The notes: generated from the sequence alone by a model not told the origin. Counted from the stretch's first letter, positions 9,295-18,762 are shown. The stretch: 64,000 bases of DNA from Mycobacterium sp. E2733 (GCF_001667585.1 NZ_LZJZ01000031.1:1-64000), one strand, 5' to 3'. Translations and numbers: made by a program.

Positions 9295-10560
9295 ATGAAC
9301 TATCACGGTCACAACGGGAAACCGATCGTGGAAAGAGTATCCACGGACGGCGCCGCCGGACAGATCAAAGGCTTGCCCCGCGTGCCCATTTCGAAGGCGA
9401 CCGCGCACGAAGTGATCAGCCTGTCCTACGGATTCTTCACCCCGCTGTCCGGTTTCATGGGCCGGCAAGAGGTGGACGGAACCCTGGACAAATTGCGGCT
9501 CCCGGACGGAACGCTGTGGAGCGTCCCGATCGTGTTCGACCTGTCCTCCGACGACATCGAGGAGCTGGGGGTAAACGAGGGCGGCAGCGTCGTACTGGAG
9601 TACCTCGACGCACCGATCGCGATCCTCGACGTCACCGAGATCTACGAGTACGACCTGCAGCGCTTCGCCGAGAAGACCTACGGCACATCCGATCCCAGGC
9701 ACCCGGGCGTGAAGAAGACGCTCGCGTACGCGAACCGGTTCGTCGCCGGCGACGTCACGCTCATCAACGAACCGGTGTTCAACGAGCCCTTCAAAAGCTT
9801 CTGGCTCACGCCGAGGCAGCACCACGACGCGCTCGCAGAGAAGGATTGGAAGCACGTCGTCGCACACCAGACCCGCAACGTCCCGCACACCGGCCACGAG
9901 GCGCTGATGAAGCAGGCGTGGTTGGCGGCCAACGAAGACATGCCCGTCGATAACCTCAACACCGGCGTGCTCGTCAACGCCATCATCGGGCAGAAGCGGG
10001 TGGGGGACTACATCGACGAGGCGATCCTGCTGGCGCAGGACGAGCTGAGGAAGAGCGGCTACTTCCGCGAGGACGTCCACAAGGTGACCTTCACGCTCTG
10101 GGACATGCGGTACGCGGGGCCCCGCGAGGCGATCTTCCACGCGATCCTGCGGACCAATCTCGGCTGCACGCACCATATGTTCGGGCGCGACCACGCCGGC
10201 GTCGGCGACTTCTACCATCCGTACGACTCGCAGAACCTGCTTCAGCAATACCGGTCGGAGCTGGGCATCAAACCGGTGTTCCTGCGGGAGAACTGGTACT
10301 GCCCCGAATGCCGGGAGGTGACCAACTCCGCGCTGTGCGGTCACGACTCCCAGGCGCAAAGCTTCAGCGGCAGCCTGATCAGGAGCATCCTCACCGACGA
10401 GGTGAAGCCTACCCAGCAGGTCATGCGCCACGAGGTGTTCGAGGTGGTCTTGGAGTCCGCGGCCAAATACGGCCAGGGCTCACCGTTCGTCACCGAGGAC
10501 TACCTGAAGGACAGGCTGCCGGTGTTTACGCTGAACCAGTTGGAGGAAGCCACCTCATGA
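9295..10560 (+). CDS. sat: Sulfate adenylyltransferase (ATP sulfurylase, homo-oligomeric Sat type)
   Basis: Makes APS from ATP and sulfate. At 421 residues it is the single-subunit Sat/MET3 type rather than the CysD/CysN heterodimer. Visible motifs are the PUA-like N-terminal part (YGFFTPLSGFMG), the HxGH region RNVPHTGHE, GRDHAGVG, and a cysteine cluster CPECREVTNSALCGHD that probably binds zinc, as in the dissimilatory-type enzymes. The start at 9295 follows the cysC stop by one base; its 3' end overlaps the next gene by ATGA. Having a Sat-type enzyme in a mycobacterium that should also have cysDNC suggests acquisition or a dedicated PAPS supply. Confidence 0.93.
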   Translation: MNYHGHNGKPIVERVSTDGAAGQIKGLPRVPISKATAHEVISLSYGFFTPLSGFMGRQEVDGTLDKLRLPDGTLWSVPIVFDLSSDDIEELGVNEGGSVVLEYLDAPIAILDVTEIYEYDLQRFAEKTYGTSDPRHPGVKKTLAYANRFVAGDVTLINEPVFNEPFKSFWLTPRQHHDALAEKDWKHVVAHQTRNVPHTGHEALMKQAWLAANEDMPVDNLNTGVLVNAIIGQKRVGDYIDEAILLAQDELRKSGYFREDVHKVTFTLWDMRYAGPREAIFHAILRTNLGCTHHMFGRDHAGVGDFYHPYDSQNLLQQYRSELGIKPVFLRENWYCPECREVTNSALCGHDSQAQSFSGSLIRSILTDEVKPTQQVMRHEVFEVVLESAAKYGQGSPFVTEDYLKDRLPVFTLNQLEEATS

Positions 10561-10874
10561 CCGGTGGCGAGAAGAAGATCAAGGTCAACGTGTGGATCAA
10601 CGAGGAACGGCTCGAGGCGCTGGCGAACGCCGGAATGGCCGACTCGGCGAAGGATGCCTTCGCCGGTATGAAGCTCCTGGAGATCTACACCACCGAGGCG
10701 CAGAAAGACATTGTGCTGCAACGCTTCCCGGGGGCAAAATACGACTCCGCCACCACAAAATCCATCGAGTTGCTCCCCAAGAAGGCCAAGGACAGGCTGT
10801 TGGAGCTGTCCATCGCGTTGCGCTCCACCGGTCCTGACGTGGTGGACCGCTTCCTCGCCGAAGTGCAACCCTAG
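10557..10874 (+). CDS. Small protein coupled to sat, unknown function
   Basis: A 105-residue, Lys/Glu-rich, probably helical cytoplasmic protein that I do not recognise. It starts at the ATG that overlaps the sat stop codon (ATGA at 10557-10560), so its translation is almost certainly coupled to sat. The sequence has no Cys, no signal peptide and no membrane segment. The coupling suggests a partner or regulator of the ATP sulfurylase/APS kinase pair. Confidence 0.75.
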   Translation: MTGGEKKIKVNVWINEERLEALANAGMADSAKDAFAGMKLLEIYTTEAQKDIVLQRFPGAKYDSATTKSIELLPKKAKDRLLELSIALRSTGPDVVDRFLAEVQP

Positions 10875-10900
10875 CCGGAAGTGGCGAGGCCGCCGCGCGC

Positions 10901-12628
10901 TCAGGCGTCCAGCCGGGTGAACTGCTGGCGGCGGTACTGCTCGACGCAGGCGGCCCGTCGGATCTTGCCGCTCGTCGTGGTGGGAATCGACCCGGGTGAC
11001 ACCAAGACGAGATCGGCGACATTGAGGCCGTGCGCGCTCGAAATCGCTGCGGTGACATCGTTTTTGACGGCGGCGAGCCGGTGTAGCGCCTCCTCGTCGG
11101 AATCGTCGCGCTTCTTCAATTCGACGATGGTCACCAGCTTTTCGGTCTCGTCTACTGGGACGGAGATCGCCGCAACCCGGCCGCCGGTGATCCCCTGGAC
11201 CGTCGACTCGATGTCCTCGGGATAGTGGTTGCGCCCGTAGACGATCAACAGATCCTTTATCCGGCCCACGATGAACAGCTCGCCCTCGGAGACGAAGCCG
11301 AGGTCGCCCGTGCGTAGCCATGGCCCTTCGGGCGTGCCCGGCGACGGGTCGGCCAGAATACCGCCGAAGGTGCCCTCGGTCTCCTCCGGCTTCTGCCAGT
11401 AGCCACCCGCGACATTCTCACCGTGGACCCAGATCTCGCCGACCGTTCCCGGTTGGCATTCCCTGCCGGTGTCGGGGTCCACGATCCGGACGGCCGGCGA
11501 CTTCGGCATGCCGTAGCTGAGCAGCGGTGCGCCGGACCCAGCTGAGCAGCGTTCTGCGCTGCCCTCCGACAGCTTCTCGGGTTCGAAGTGAACGACTGCT
11601 GGTGCACCTCTCACATTGCGGGTGGCGACATATACGGTCGCCTCCGCCAGACCGTAGGACGGGCGCATCATGTGATCGCGAAAGTTGTACGGGGCGAATC
11701 GATTGCAGAACCGATCCAGAGTGGCGGGGTGGATGCGTTCGGCGCCGCTGACGATGCCCAGCACGTTGCCAAGGTCGAGTCCGGCCATGTCGGCGTCGGT
11801 TGTCTTCCGGAGGGCGAGCTCCAAGGCGAAGTTCGGTCCCGCCGAGAAGCAGGGGCTGGGTTTCGCCAGCGCTTGGATCCACCTCGCCGGACGCTGCAGG
11901 AAAGCGACTGGGCTGGTGAGCTCGCATCGGTAACCGCTCAGGATCGGTATGACGACGCCTTGCATCAAGCCCATGTCGTGGTAGAAGGGCAACCAGGACA
12001 CGATAGTGGTGTCGGGTGGCGCCATGCCATTCGAGTCCGGGAACAAGTCGAGCATCAGCTGCTGGAAGTTCACCTGAAGATTCTGGTGCGAGATCATCAC
12101 CCCGGCCGGCAGCCGGGTCGAGCCCGACGTGTACTGCAGGTACGCCGTGTCGGGGGCACCGCTGATCCGGATGCTCGGCGCGCTCGCGTCGTCCAAATCC
12201 AGGGTGTCGACCTCGATGACGGCCGGGCCCGGCTGCCGGAGGTGTTCGGTGACGGTTCCGGCGACCGCGGACGTGGTCAGGACGACGGTGGGCGTGGTGT
12301 CGGCAAGGACGGCGCTCACCCGTTCGTCGTGTGAGCCGGCCGCCGGCACCGACAGCGGCACCGCGATGAGCCCGGCCTGCATCGCCCCCAGGAATGCCGC
12401 GATGTAGGCCAGGCCCTGGGGAGCGAGGATGACGGCCCGGTCGCCGACGGCGCCATGCCGCTTGACCTCGTGCGCGACGTTCAGGGTGCGCTGGTAGAGC
12501 TGCGCCCACGTCAACGCCTCGGTGACGCCGGCCCAATCGTGCTCGTAGTCGGTGTACCGGAAAGCCACATCGTCGGGCTGCAGGCCCGCGCGTTCCCGCA
12601 GCAGCGAGACCACGGACGCGTTCGGCAT
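10901..12628 (-). CDS. fadD21: Long-chain fatty-acid-AMP ligase (FAAL), FadD21-like
   Basis: Activates a fatty acid as acyl-AMP and loads it onto a polyketide synthase. The 575-residue protein closely matches FadD21 (Rv1185c): N-terminal [19 protein letters not shown], the adenylation loop [49 protein letters not shown], and the C-terminal [34 protein letters not shown] 12628 aligns with the known N-terminus; an upstream frame to 12769 is not conserved. Its usual partners (pks3/4, papA3, mmpL10) are missing here except for a lone ACP domain, so its acyl acceptor is unclear. A cobalamin riboswitch lies 200-360 bp upstream on the same strand. Confidence 0.93.
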   Translation of the reverse strand: MPNASVVSLLRERAGLQPDDVAFRYTDYEHDWAGVTEALTWAQLYQRTLNVAHEVKRHGAVGDRAVILAPQGLAYIAAFLGAMQAGLIAVPLSVPAAGSHDERVSAVLADTTPTVVLTTSAVAGTVTEHLRQPGPAVIEVDTLDLDDASAPSIRISGAPDTAYLQYTSGSTRLPAGVMISHQNLQVNFQQLMLDLFPDSNGMAPPDTTIVSWLPFYHDMGLMQGVVIPILSGYRCELTSPVAFLQRPARWIQALAKPSPCFSAGPNFALELALRKTTDADMAGLDLGNVLGIVSGAERIHPATLDRFCNRFAPYNFRDHMMRPSYGLAEATVYVATRNVRGAPAVVHFEPEKLSEGSAERCSAGSGAPLLSYGMPKSPAVRIVDPDTGRECQPGTVGEIWVHGENVAGGYWQKPEETEGTFGGILADPSPGTPEGPWLRTGDLGFVSEGELFIVGRIKDLLIVYGRNHYPEDIESTVQGITGGRVAAISVPVDETEKLVTIVELKKRDDSDEEALHRLAAVKNDVTAAISSAHGLNVADLVLVSPGSIPTTTSGKIRRAACVEQYRRQQFTRLDA

Positions 12629-12829
12629 GGCCGTTAGGTTACCGCCTGGCGGCGGTTCCGCATCGCGGTCGTTCATTTTCGGCTCCGGCCGGTTGCGGAT
12701 TTCGGGGCGGTCCGGCGCGACCGCACGAAAGGTGCTGCAGCGCAGTCCGATCAGGGCTCGGGCTCCCATGAGCTGGGCAGCATCGGCGCGCGCGTGCCCC
12801 CGTCGAACGCGTCATCGGCGACGCGGGTC

Positions 12830-12995
12830 AATCCCGACGGTCTGGTGGCGGACCGCGCCGGTGCGGTTCCGGCGAATCCCAGGCCTTCCGCGCCCCTGGC
12901 CGAAGCTGTCCCCGATGACAGTGGCGGGACCGCGCCGGATTCGCACCGGCTTCCTGCATCGTCATCACCTTACGGCTGGCATTGTTACATCCGTT
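12830..12995 (-). ncRNA. Cobalamin (B12) riboswitch
   Basis: Read on the minus strand, 12901-12958 contains the B12-box core of the riboswitch: GGAAGCCGGTGCGAATCC, then GCGCGGTCCCGCCACTGT. Next come CATCGGGGACAGC and an AAGGCC-type 3' element. A GCTGGC/GCCAGC pair upstream could close the 5' stem. The core is conserved enough to be recognised by eye; the outer limits are approximate. The next gene in this direction is the FAAL gene (start 12628). No other ORF with a ribosome site intervenes, so it may control fadD21 or be a leftover of a lost gene. Confidence 0.8.
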
Positions 12996-13042
12996 GTGTC
13001 CAAAAGCCAGCAAATCACCCGAAGCTCGCGCCGTCGACGGTG

Positions 13043-14638
13043 TCACCGGCTCTCCAAGACCCGCAGGCTGAGCGAAAAGAGCAGCCGCACCTCGGGATCG
13101 GCCAACGACGTCGACAACAACTTCTCGATGCGCCGGATGCGGTAGCGAACCGTGTTGGGGTGAACGTGTAGCGACAGCGCGGCGGCGGCGACGTCGCCGA
13201 AGCTGTCCAGATAGACCCGCAGGGTTTCGGCCAGCACCGGCTCCCGGGAGCGCAGGTCGACGATCCGCGGATCGACCGATCGCTCCTCGCGTCCAACCAA
13301 ATCGAGGATCTCGTCGAGCAGGACAGTGGTGCGCGCCTCGGCCAGCGACGTCACTTGCCCGATCGAAATAGGATGGCGCGCAGCGCTGTCCAGCACGCGG
13401 TCCAGCTCGCTGCGGGCCGCGGCGAGTCCGGTGAGGCCGGCGACGGGGGCGGCGACGGCGGCCCGCAGCTGCACCCCGAGTTCGGTGCGCATCGCCGCGA
13501 TGGTGCCGCGCACCCACGAGGTGACCGAGCGGTTTTGGGTCTGGGGCAGCAGCACATAGATGCGCGATCCGCGGGAGGCGAGCTGGGCGTCCCGCCGAAA
13601 AGCGGTGGCGCTCAGCGCCATTACATCGGTCAGTCGCGCCGGACGGGACGCGCTGTCTCCCGCGGTGTCCAAGGTGTCCCAGCCGACCAGCGCCGCGTCG
13701 GCGTCGACGGCGAGGCCCAGTTGGCGTGCGACGGCGGCCACGTCGGGCTCGCCGTCGATGAGGCCAAGCAGCTGTTGCACCCGCCGCGCGTGCGTGGACG
13801 GACGGGCCGCCAGCCGCGCCATGATGCGCCCGGCCAGTACGGCCGCGCCACGCAACATCTCCTCGGCGTCGGCGGCCAGCGGTTGTGTGCCCTGCTGCAC
13901 CCAGATGGTGCCGGCGAACACCGGCGGTCGCCGCGCGTCGAGCTCGGCCTGGTGAATCCCGACCGCCAGGCGCGGACGCAGGCCCAACTCCGGACGCTCT
14001 GCCACCCGTACCACCCCGTCGCTCGCCCGCAGCGCATCGAAAATGCCCCACTGGCCGATCCATTCGAGATGTTCGGGCGGCCCGGCCCGGCCGAGGATGG
14101 ACAGGCGGCGCAGCTCGTCGGCTTCGTCGTTGGAGGCCGAATAGGCCAGCACGTGCGATTGGGCGTTTTCGATGCTGACCATGCCGTGGATGCGGTCGGC
14201 CAGCGACTGTGCCAAGCCGAACAGGTCGGTGCCCGAGTCCTCGGTCGCATCGGCGCGGTCCCCGTGATGCTCCAGCACGTGGTTGACCAGCTGGTAGAGC
14301 CGCTCCCAGCGGGCCCGCGGTTCGACCGCGACCACCGCGGATCCCGCGCCGACCGCCGCGCTCACCAGCGCGGGCGACGGCTCCTTGGCGAAGATCGCCA
14401 CCGGAACGCGCTCGCGGGTCTGCTTGGCCATCCACCGCAGCGCCTCGTCGTCGGGCACGCCCAGCAGGAAGAACACATCGGCCGAGCCCGCGGCCGCCGC
14501 CAGCCCGAGCCGCACATCGTCGCTGTCGATCAGCGCCGCCGAGCCCACCGGAAGGTCGAGGCCCCGCGGCGCTTCCACCAGGCGGACCAGGGTCGCGTCC
14601 AGCGCGAGCAACAGCTGGCCCAGCCCCACACCGGCCAT
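13043..14638 (-). CDS. pruC: PucR-family transcriptional regulator of proline utilisation (PruC, Rv1186c-like)
   Basis: A 531-residue PucR-type regulator. It has an N-terminal ligand-sensing PucR-like region (to ~130), a central GGDEF-like/GAF-like region, and the C-terminal helix-turn-helix (VYLDSFGDVAAAALSLHVHPNTVRYRIRRIEKLL). It is divergent from pruA with an 81-bp gap, the same arrangement as in M. tuberculosis, where the homologue activates the proline dehydrogenase/P5C dehydrogenase genes. The promoter region is therefore shared and it probably autoregulates. The ATG at 14638 gives full length. Confidence 0.92.
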   Translation of the reverse strand: MAGVGLGQLLLALDATLVRLVEAPRGLDLPVGSAALIDSDDVRLGLAAAAGSADVFFLLGVPDDEALRWMAKQTRERVPVAIFAKEPSPALVSAAVGAGSAVVAVEPRARWERLYQLVNHVLEHHGDRADATEDSGTDLFGLAQSLADRIHGMVSIENAQSHVLAYSASNDEADELRRLSILGRAGPPEHLEWIGQWGIFDALRASDGVVRVAERPELGLRPRLAVGIHQAELDARRPPVFAGTIWVQQGTQPLAADAEEMLRGAAVLAGRIMARLAARPSTHARRVQQLLGLIDGEPDVAAVARQLGLAVDADAALVGWDTLDTAGDSASRPARLTDVMALSATAFRRDAQLASRGSRIYVLLPQTQNRSVTSWVRGTIAAMRTELGVQLRAAVAAPVAGLTGLAAARSELDRVLDSAARHPISIGQVTSLAEARTTVLLDEILDLVGREERSVDPRIVDLRSREPVLAETLRVYLDSFGDVAAAALSLHVHPNTVRYRIRRIEKLLSTSLADPEVRLLFSLSLRVLESR

Positions 14639-14719
14639 TGTCCGATCGTACTACCCATCGCGTCTGATCTTATTCGATCGGCTAACTCCCGCGGCCTCCA
14701 TGACGAGGATCCTGGCAGC

Positions 14720-16351
14720 ATGGACGCGATAACCCAGGTGCCGCTGCCGGCCAACGAGCCGGTCCACGACTATGCGCCGCACTCCCCGGAACGTGGCCGG
14801 CTGCGCGCCGAGCTGGCCGCGCTGGCCGATCACCCCATGGACCTCCCGCACGTCATCGGCGGTGCGCACCGGATGGGCGACGGTGAACGCATCGACGTCG
14901 TCCAGCCGCATCGGCACGCGGCCAAGCTGGGCACCCTGACCAACGCCGTCCACGCGGATGCGGCGGCGGCGATCGACGCCGCGATGAGGGCAAAAGCGGC
15001 CTGGGCGGCCATGCCGTTCGACGAGCGCGCGGCCGTGTTCTTGCGGGCCGCCGACCTGCTGGCCGGGCCGTGGCGGGAGAAGATCGCCGCCGCGACGATG
15101 CTGGGCCAATCCAAGTCCGTCTACCAGGCCGAGATCGACTCGCCCTGCGAGCAGATCGACTTCTGGCGGTTCAACGTGGCGTTCGCGCGCCAGCTCCTGG
15201 CGCAACAGCCGATCAGCGGGCCGGGGGAGTGGAATCGCAGCGATTACCGCCCGCTGGACGGATTCGTCTATGCGATCACGCCGTTCAACTTCACCTCGAT
15301 AGCCGGCAACCTGCCGACCGCGCCCGCGCTGATGGGCAACACCGTGGTGTGGAAGCCGTCGATCACCCAGACGCTGTCGGCCTATCTGACGATGCAGCTG
15401 CTCGAGTCCGCGGGATTGCCGCCCGGCGTGATCAACCTTGTCGCCGGCGACGGCTTCGCGGTTTCGGATGTGGCGCTGGCCGATCGGCGGCTGGCCGGTA
15501 TCCACTTCACCGGCTCGACGGCCACTTTCCAGCGGCTGTGGTACCAGGTCGGCACCAACATCGGTCACTATCACAGCTATCCGCGGCTGGTAGGCGAGAC
15601 CGGTGGCAAGGACTTTGTGGTGGCGCACCCTTCGGCACGGCCGGATGTGCTGCGCACCGCGCTGATTCGTGGCGCGTTCGACTACCAGGGACAGAAATGC
15701 TCGGCGGCATCGCGGGCATTCATCCCGCACTCGGTGTGGCGGCGGATGGGCGACGACTTCCTGGGCCAGACCGCCGCGTTGCGCTACGGCGACGTCACCG
15801 ACCTGACCAACTACGGCGGCGCGCTGATTGACCGGCGCGCGTTCGTCAAGAACGTCGACGCCCTCGAGCGGGCGAAGAGCGCGGCCCACGTCACCATCGC
15901 CGTGGGCGGCGAGTACGACGACAGCACCGGCTATTTCGTGCGCCCCACGGTGCTGCTCTCCGACGACCCGACCGACGAAGCGTTCGCCACCGAGTATTTC
16001 GGTCCGCTGTTGTCGGTGCACGTGTACCCCGATGACGACTACGAACGGATCCTGGACGTGATCGACACCGGGTCGCGATACGCGCTGACCGGCGCGGTCA
16101 TCGCCGACGATCGCGAGGCCGTGCTGACCGCTCAGGACCGCCTGCGGTTCGCCGCGGGGAATTTCTACGTGAACGACAAGCCGACCGGCGCGGTCGTCGG
16201 TCGTCAGCCCTTCGGGGGTTCGCGCGGCTCGGGCACCAACGACAAGGCCGGGTCGGTGCTGAACCTGTTGCGCTGGACGTCGGCCCGGACCATCAAGGAG
16301 ACGTTCGTGCCGGCGACCCAGCACACCTATCCGCACATGGCGGCCGAGTGA
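14720..16351 (+). CDS. pruA: L-glutamate gamma-semialdehyde (1-pyrroline-5-carboxylate) dehydrogenase
   Basis: Oxidises glutamate semialdehyde, formed from proline, to glutamate with NAD+. The 543-residue protein has the ALDH catalytic Cys in FDYQGQKCSAASR, the general-base Glu in VGETGGKDF, and the P5CDH-type C-terminus GGSRGSGTNDKAGS. ATG 14720 (MDAITQVPLPANEP) gives the same length as M. tuberculosis Rv1187. The same frame is open far upstream only because it lies antisense to pruC. It overlaps pruB by TGATG, so the two enzymes are co-translated. Confidence 0.96.
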   Translation: MDAITQVPLPANEPVHDYAPHSPERGRLRAELAALADHPMDLPHVIGGAHRMGDGERIDVVQPHRHAAKLGTLTNAVHADAAAAIDAAMRAKAAWAAMPFDERAAVFLRAADLLAGPWREKIAAATMLGQSKSVYQAEIDSPCEQIDFWRFNVAFARQLLAQQPISGPGEWNRSDYRPLDGFVYAITPFNFTSIAGNLPTAPALMGNTVVWKPSITQTLSAYLTMQLLESAGLPPGVINLVAGDGFAVSDVALADRRLAGIHFTGSTATFQRLWYQVGTNIGHYHSYPRLVGETGGKDFVVAHPSARPDVLRTALIRGAFDYQGQKCSAASRAFIPHSVWRRMGDDFLGQTAALRYGDVTDLTNYGGALIDRRAFVKNVDALERAKSAAHVTIAVGGEYDDSTGYFVRPTVLLSDDPTDEAFATEYFGPLLSVHVYPDDDYERILDVIDTGSRYALTGAVIADDREAVLTAQDRLRFAAGNFYVNDKPTGAVVGRQPFGGSRGSGTNDKAGSVLNLLRWTSARTIKETFVPATQHTYPHMAAE

Positions 16352-17313
16352 TGGGCGGGGTGTTCGCCAGCACCATTCGGCCGGCGATCATGGCCGCCAG
16401 CCGGCGACCAGGGTTGCGCCGCGCCGCCGAAGTGCTGCCGGTCACCCGCAGGGTGGTGCACCGGTTCGTGCCCGGCGAGACGATCGACAGCGCGCTGGAC
16501 AGCGTTGCGTCCCTTCGCCCTTCGGGTCGCTATGTCAGCCTCGACTATCTGGGCGAAGACGTCACCGACGCCGACGACGCCGGCGCGGCGGTGCGCGTGT
16601 ACCTGGACCTGATCGACCGCCTGGCCCGGTTCGGCGACCACGCCGCCGTCCGGGCGCTCGAGGTGTCGCTGAAGCTGTCCGCGCTGGGGCAGTCGCTGGA
16701 TCGCGACGGTGAGAAGATCGCCCGGGAAAACGCGTGGGCGATTTGCGAAGCGGCGCAGCGGGCCGGCGTGTGGGTGACGGTGGACGCCGAAGACCACACG
16801 ACGACGGACTCGACGCTGGCGATCGTGCGGGACCTCCGGCTCGACTTCTCTTGGCTGGGCGTGGCTTTGCAGGCCTACCTGGGGCGCACGCTCGGCGACT
16901 GCGAGGAGTTCGCGGCGGCCGGGGCGCGGATCCGGTTGTGCAAGGGCGCCTACGACGAACCGGCCACGGTGGCCCACCGAGATCCCGACGCGGTGACCGA
17001 TTCCTATCTGCGCTGCCTAAGGGTGTTGATGGCCGGCTCGGGCTACCCGATGGTGGCCTCCCATGACCCGGCGATCATCGATGCGGTACCCGCGCTGGCG
17101 CGCGAATCGAACCGGGACGCAGACGATTTCGAGTTTCAGATGCTGTACGGCATCCGCGAGGTCGAACAGCGGCGGCTGGCCGAGTCCGGCAACCACGTGC
17201 GCGTCTACGTGCCGTTCGGCACCCAGTGGTACGGCTATTTCATGCGCCGGCTGGCCGAGCGGCCCGCGAACCTGACCTTCTTTTTGCGCGCGCTGGCCCA
17301 GCGGGGGCACTGA
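16351..17313 (+). CDS. pruB: Proline dehydrogenase
   Basis: FAD-dependent first enzyme of proline catabolism, passing electrons to the respiratory quinone pool. The 320-residue monofunctional PRODH shows the TIM-barrel motifs SLDYLGEDVT, LEVSLKLSALGQ, VTVDAEDHTTTDSTL, RLCKGAYDEPATVA, and the C-terminal FQMLYGIREVEQ and YVPFGTQWYGYFMRRLAERPAN. The ATG at 16351 overlaps the pruA stop; a GTG one codon earlier is also possible. It is the orthologue of Rv1188. Confidence 0.95.
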   Translation: MGGVFASTIRPAIMAASRRPGLRRAAEVLPVTRRVVHRFVPGETIDSALDSVASLRPSGRYVSLDYLGEDVTDADDAGAAVRVYLDLIDRLARFGDHAAVRALEVSLKLSALGQSLDRDGEKIARENAWAICEAAQRAGVWVTVDAEDHTTTDSTLAIVRDLRLDFSWLGVALQAYLGRTLGDCEEFAAAGARIRLCKGAYDEPATVAHRDPDAVTDSYLRCLRVLMAGSGYPMVASHDPAIIDAVPALARESNRDADDFEFQMLYGIREVEQRRLAESGNHVRVYVPFGTQWYGYFMRRLAERPANLTFFLRALAQRGH

Positions 17314-17332
17314 GCGGCGTAGCCTCTCGGCC

Positions 17333-18079
17333 ATGAGCCTGGTCATCGAGGAGATGCCCGATCTCGGCATCACGCGGGTATCGCGCTGGGTCTTCAATTG
17401 TTACGTCCTGCACCGCGACGACGGTGCGGTGGTCGTCGACGCCGGATTGCCGCGGGTCGCCAACGATCTCGCGGCCGTCCTGGGTCACCCGGGCGGCACC
17501 GTGCATGCCGTGGTTGCCACCCATGGACACAGCGATCACGTCGCCGGGGCGGCGGAACTGACCGCACGCTATCCCGCACCGATCTGGTTGCCCGCCCTCA
17601 CACTCGGCTATCTCGACGGAGCAAAACCGCGCACGCCGACTCCGGCCCGCGCCGCACGCATCTGGCCCACCCTGATCGACCAGCCGCTCGACCGAATCGC
17701 TGTGACGGGGCTGCTCGGCGGTGCCCGGGTGGCGGGATACGGCACGCCGGCCGGCATGCGCTGGACGGGGCCACCCCCTCGCGGCGGCCTTGCCGACGGC
17801 CAGCCGCTGCCCGGTGCGGCGGATTGGACCGTGATCAACGCGGGTGGACACACCGACGACAGCATCGCGCTGTGGAACCCGACGACTCGGACGCTGCTGT
17901 CCGGCGACGCCGTGCTGACCGTTCGCGGCAAGGTTTGGCACACACCGGAGATCGTCGACGCGGCGAGCGCCGCCGCCACGCGAAAGAGGTTGGAAGAGCT
18001 ACCGGTTGCGCATTTGTTGCCCGGCCATGGATGGCCGGTTCACGGTGCCGGCACCGTGTGGCCCGAACAGCGGCGTTGA
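17333..18079 (+). CDS. MBL-fold metallo-hydrolase
   Basis: A 248-residue metallo-beta-lactamase-fold hydrolase. It has the metal-binding THGHSDH motif (HxHxDH) at about residue 63, a later His in NAGGHTDDS, the LLSGDAVL Asp, and a final LLPGHG His, so both metal sites look complete. Related proteins hydrolyse thioesters, lactones or glutathione adducts; the substrate cannot be told from sequence. It follows pruB by 19 bp and could belong to the same transcript. Confidence 0.85.
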   Translation: MSLVIEEMPDLGITRVSRWVFNCYVLHRDDGAVVVDAGLPRVANDLAAVLGHPGGTVHAVVATHGHSDHVAGAAELTARYPAPIWLPALTLGYLDGAKPRTPTPARAARIWPTLIDQPLDRIAVTGLLGGARVAGYGTPAGMRWTGPPPRGGLADGQPLPGAADWTVINAGGHTDDSIALWNPTTRTLLSGDAVLTVRGKVWHTPEIVDAASAAATRKRLEELPVAHLLPGHGWPVHGAGTVWPEQRR

Positions 18080-18099
18080 TGTCCAACAGCGTGCGCTCA

Positions 18100-18168
18100 C
18101 GGCGTTGAGTGTGCACACCGGGCGGCGACACGCCGATAATCCCCGCCCTGGACGCACACTCAACGCCG
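18100..18168. terminator. Perfect 15-bp inverted repeat between convergent genes
   Basis: CGGCGTTGAGTGTGC at 18100-18114 is matched exactly by its reverse complement at 18154-18168, with a 39-base loop. It lies between the convergent MBL hydrolase and TetR genes and overlaps the TetR stop codon. It has no U-tract; it may be a bidirectional terminator or a copy of a mycobacterial intergenic repeat. Confidence 0.6.
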
Positions 18169-18762
18169 CCGAGCGCGCTCGCCCGCGAAACCGCGCACCA
18201 CATGCGCGCGCACGAACTCGGCCGTCACCTCGGGATCGTCCATGGCGCGGATCGAGGACGGCGTGCTGAAGAGCGAGAAGAGGATGCGCGCGAACCATTC
18301 CGCGGCGGCCTCGACGTCGAGGTCCTTGCGCACTTCGCCGGTCAGGCGGGCGGCGGACAGGTAGGGTGCGAAGAAGTCGACGCATTCGCGCAGCAGCACG
18401 GCCGCGTCCTTGGTCAGCAACAGGCTGACGGCGTCCTCGTCGAAGTACTTCTCCGACGCGATGGACCGTCGGGCTTGGGTCACGAAAACGGCGGCCTGGC
18501 TAAGCTTTTCCTCGAGCGAGCCACCCCGGTCCATGGCTCTGGACATCTCGCGATAGAACCGCTCGGAAGCGTGTTCGGCGCACGCCTCGATGATGGCGGC
18601 CTTGTCGCTGAAGTACTCGTAGATGGTGCTGCGGGACACCCCGGCTTGCTTGGCGATGTCGACGATTGTCGCCTTATCCAAACCTTGTTCGCCGAAACAG
18701 CTGAACGCGGACTCGACGATCAGCTCGCGGGTGTCGGTGGCCTGGGCCGTTTGAGTCGTCAT
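18160..18762 (-). CDS. TetR-family regulator at the end of the igr-like operon
   Basis: A 200-residue TetR repressor with a clear N-terminal HTH (ATIVDIAKQAGVSRSTIYEYFSDKAAIIEA) and a variable ligand domain. It starts 3 bp inside the upstream alcohol dehydrogenase gene (ATGA overlap) and is the last gene of a nine-gene minus-strand operon starting with a P450. It is the natural candidate to bind the palindrome at 25959-25979 in the divergent promoter and to sense a pathway intermediate, perhaps an acyl-CoA. Confidence 0.9.
   Translation of the reverse strand: MTTQTAQATDTRELIVESAFSCFGEQGLDKATIVDIAKQAGVSRSTIYEYFSDKAAIIEACAEHASERFYREMSRAMDRGGSLEEKLSQAAVFVTQARRSIASEKYFDEDAVSLLLTKDAAVLLRECVDFFAPYLSAARLTGEVRKDLDVEAAAEWFARILFSLFSTPSSIRAMDDPEVTAEFVRAHVVRGFAGERARRR

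Noticed and set aside
12828-14435. 535-codon minus-strand frame covering pruC and the riboswitch
   Set aside because: Arg/Gly/Ala-rich translation in the wrong frame of pruC; its C-terminal end is a translation of the cobalamin riboswitch.
13355-14719. Very long open frame leading into pruA on the plus strand
   Set aside because: It lies antisense to pruC and has no family similarity; the conserved pruA protein begins at ATG 14720. It is a high-GC artefact.
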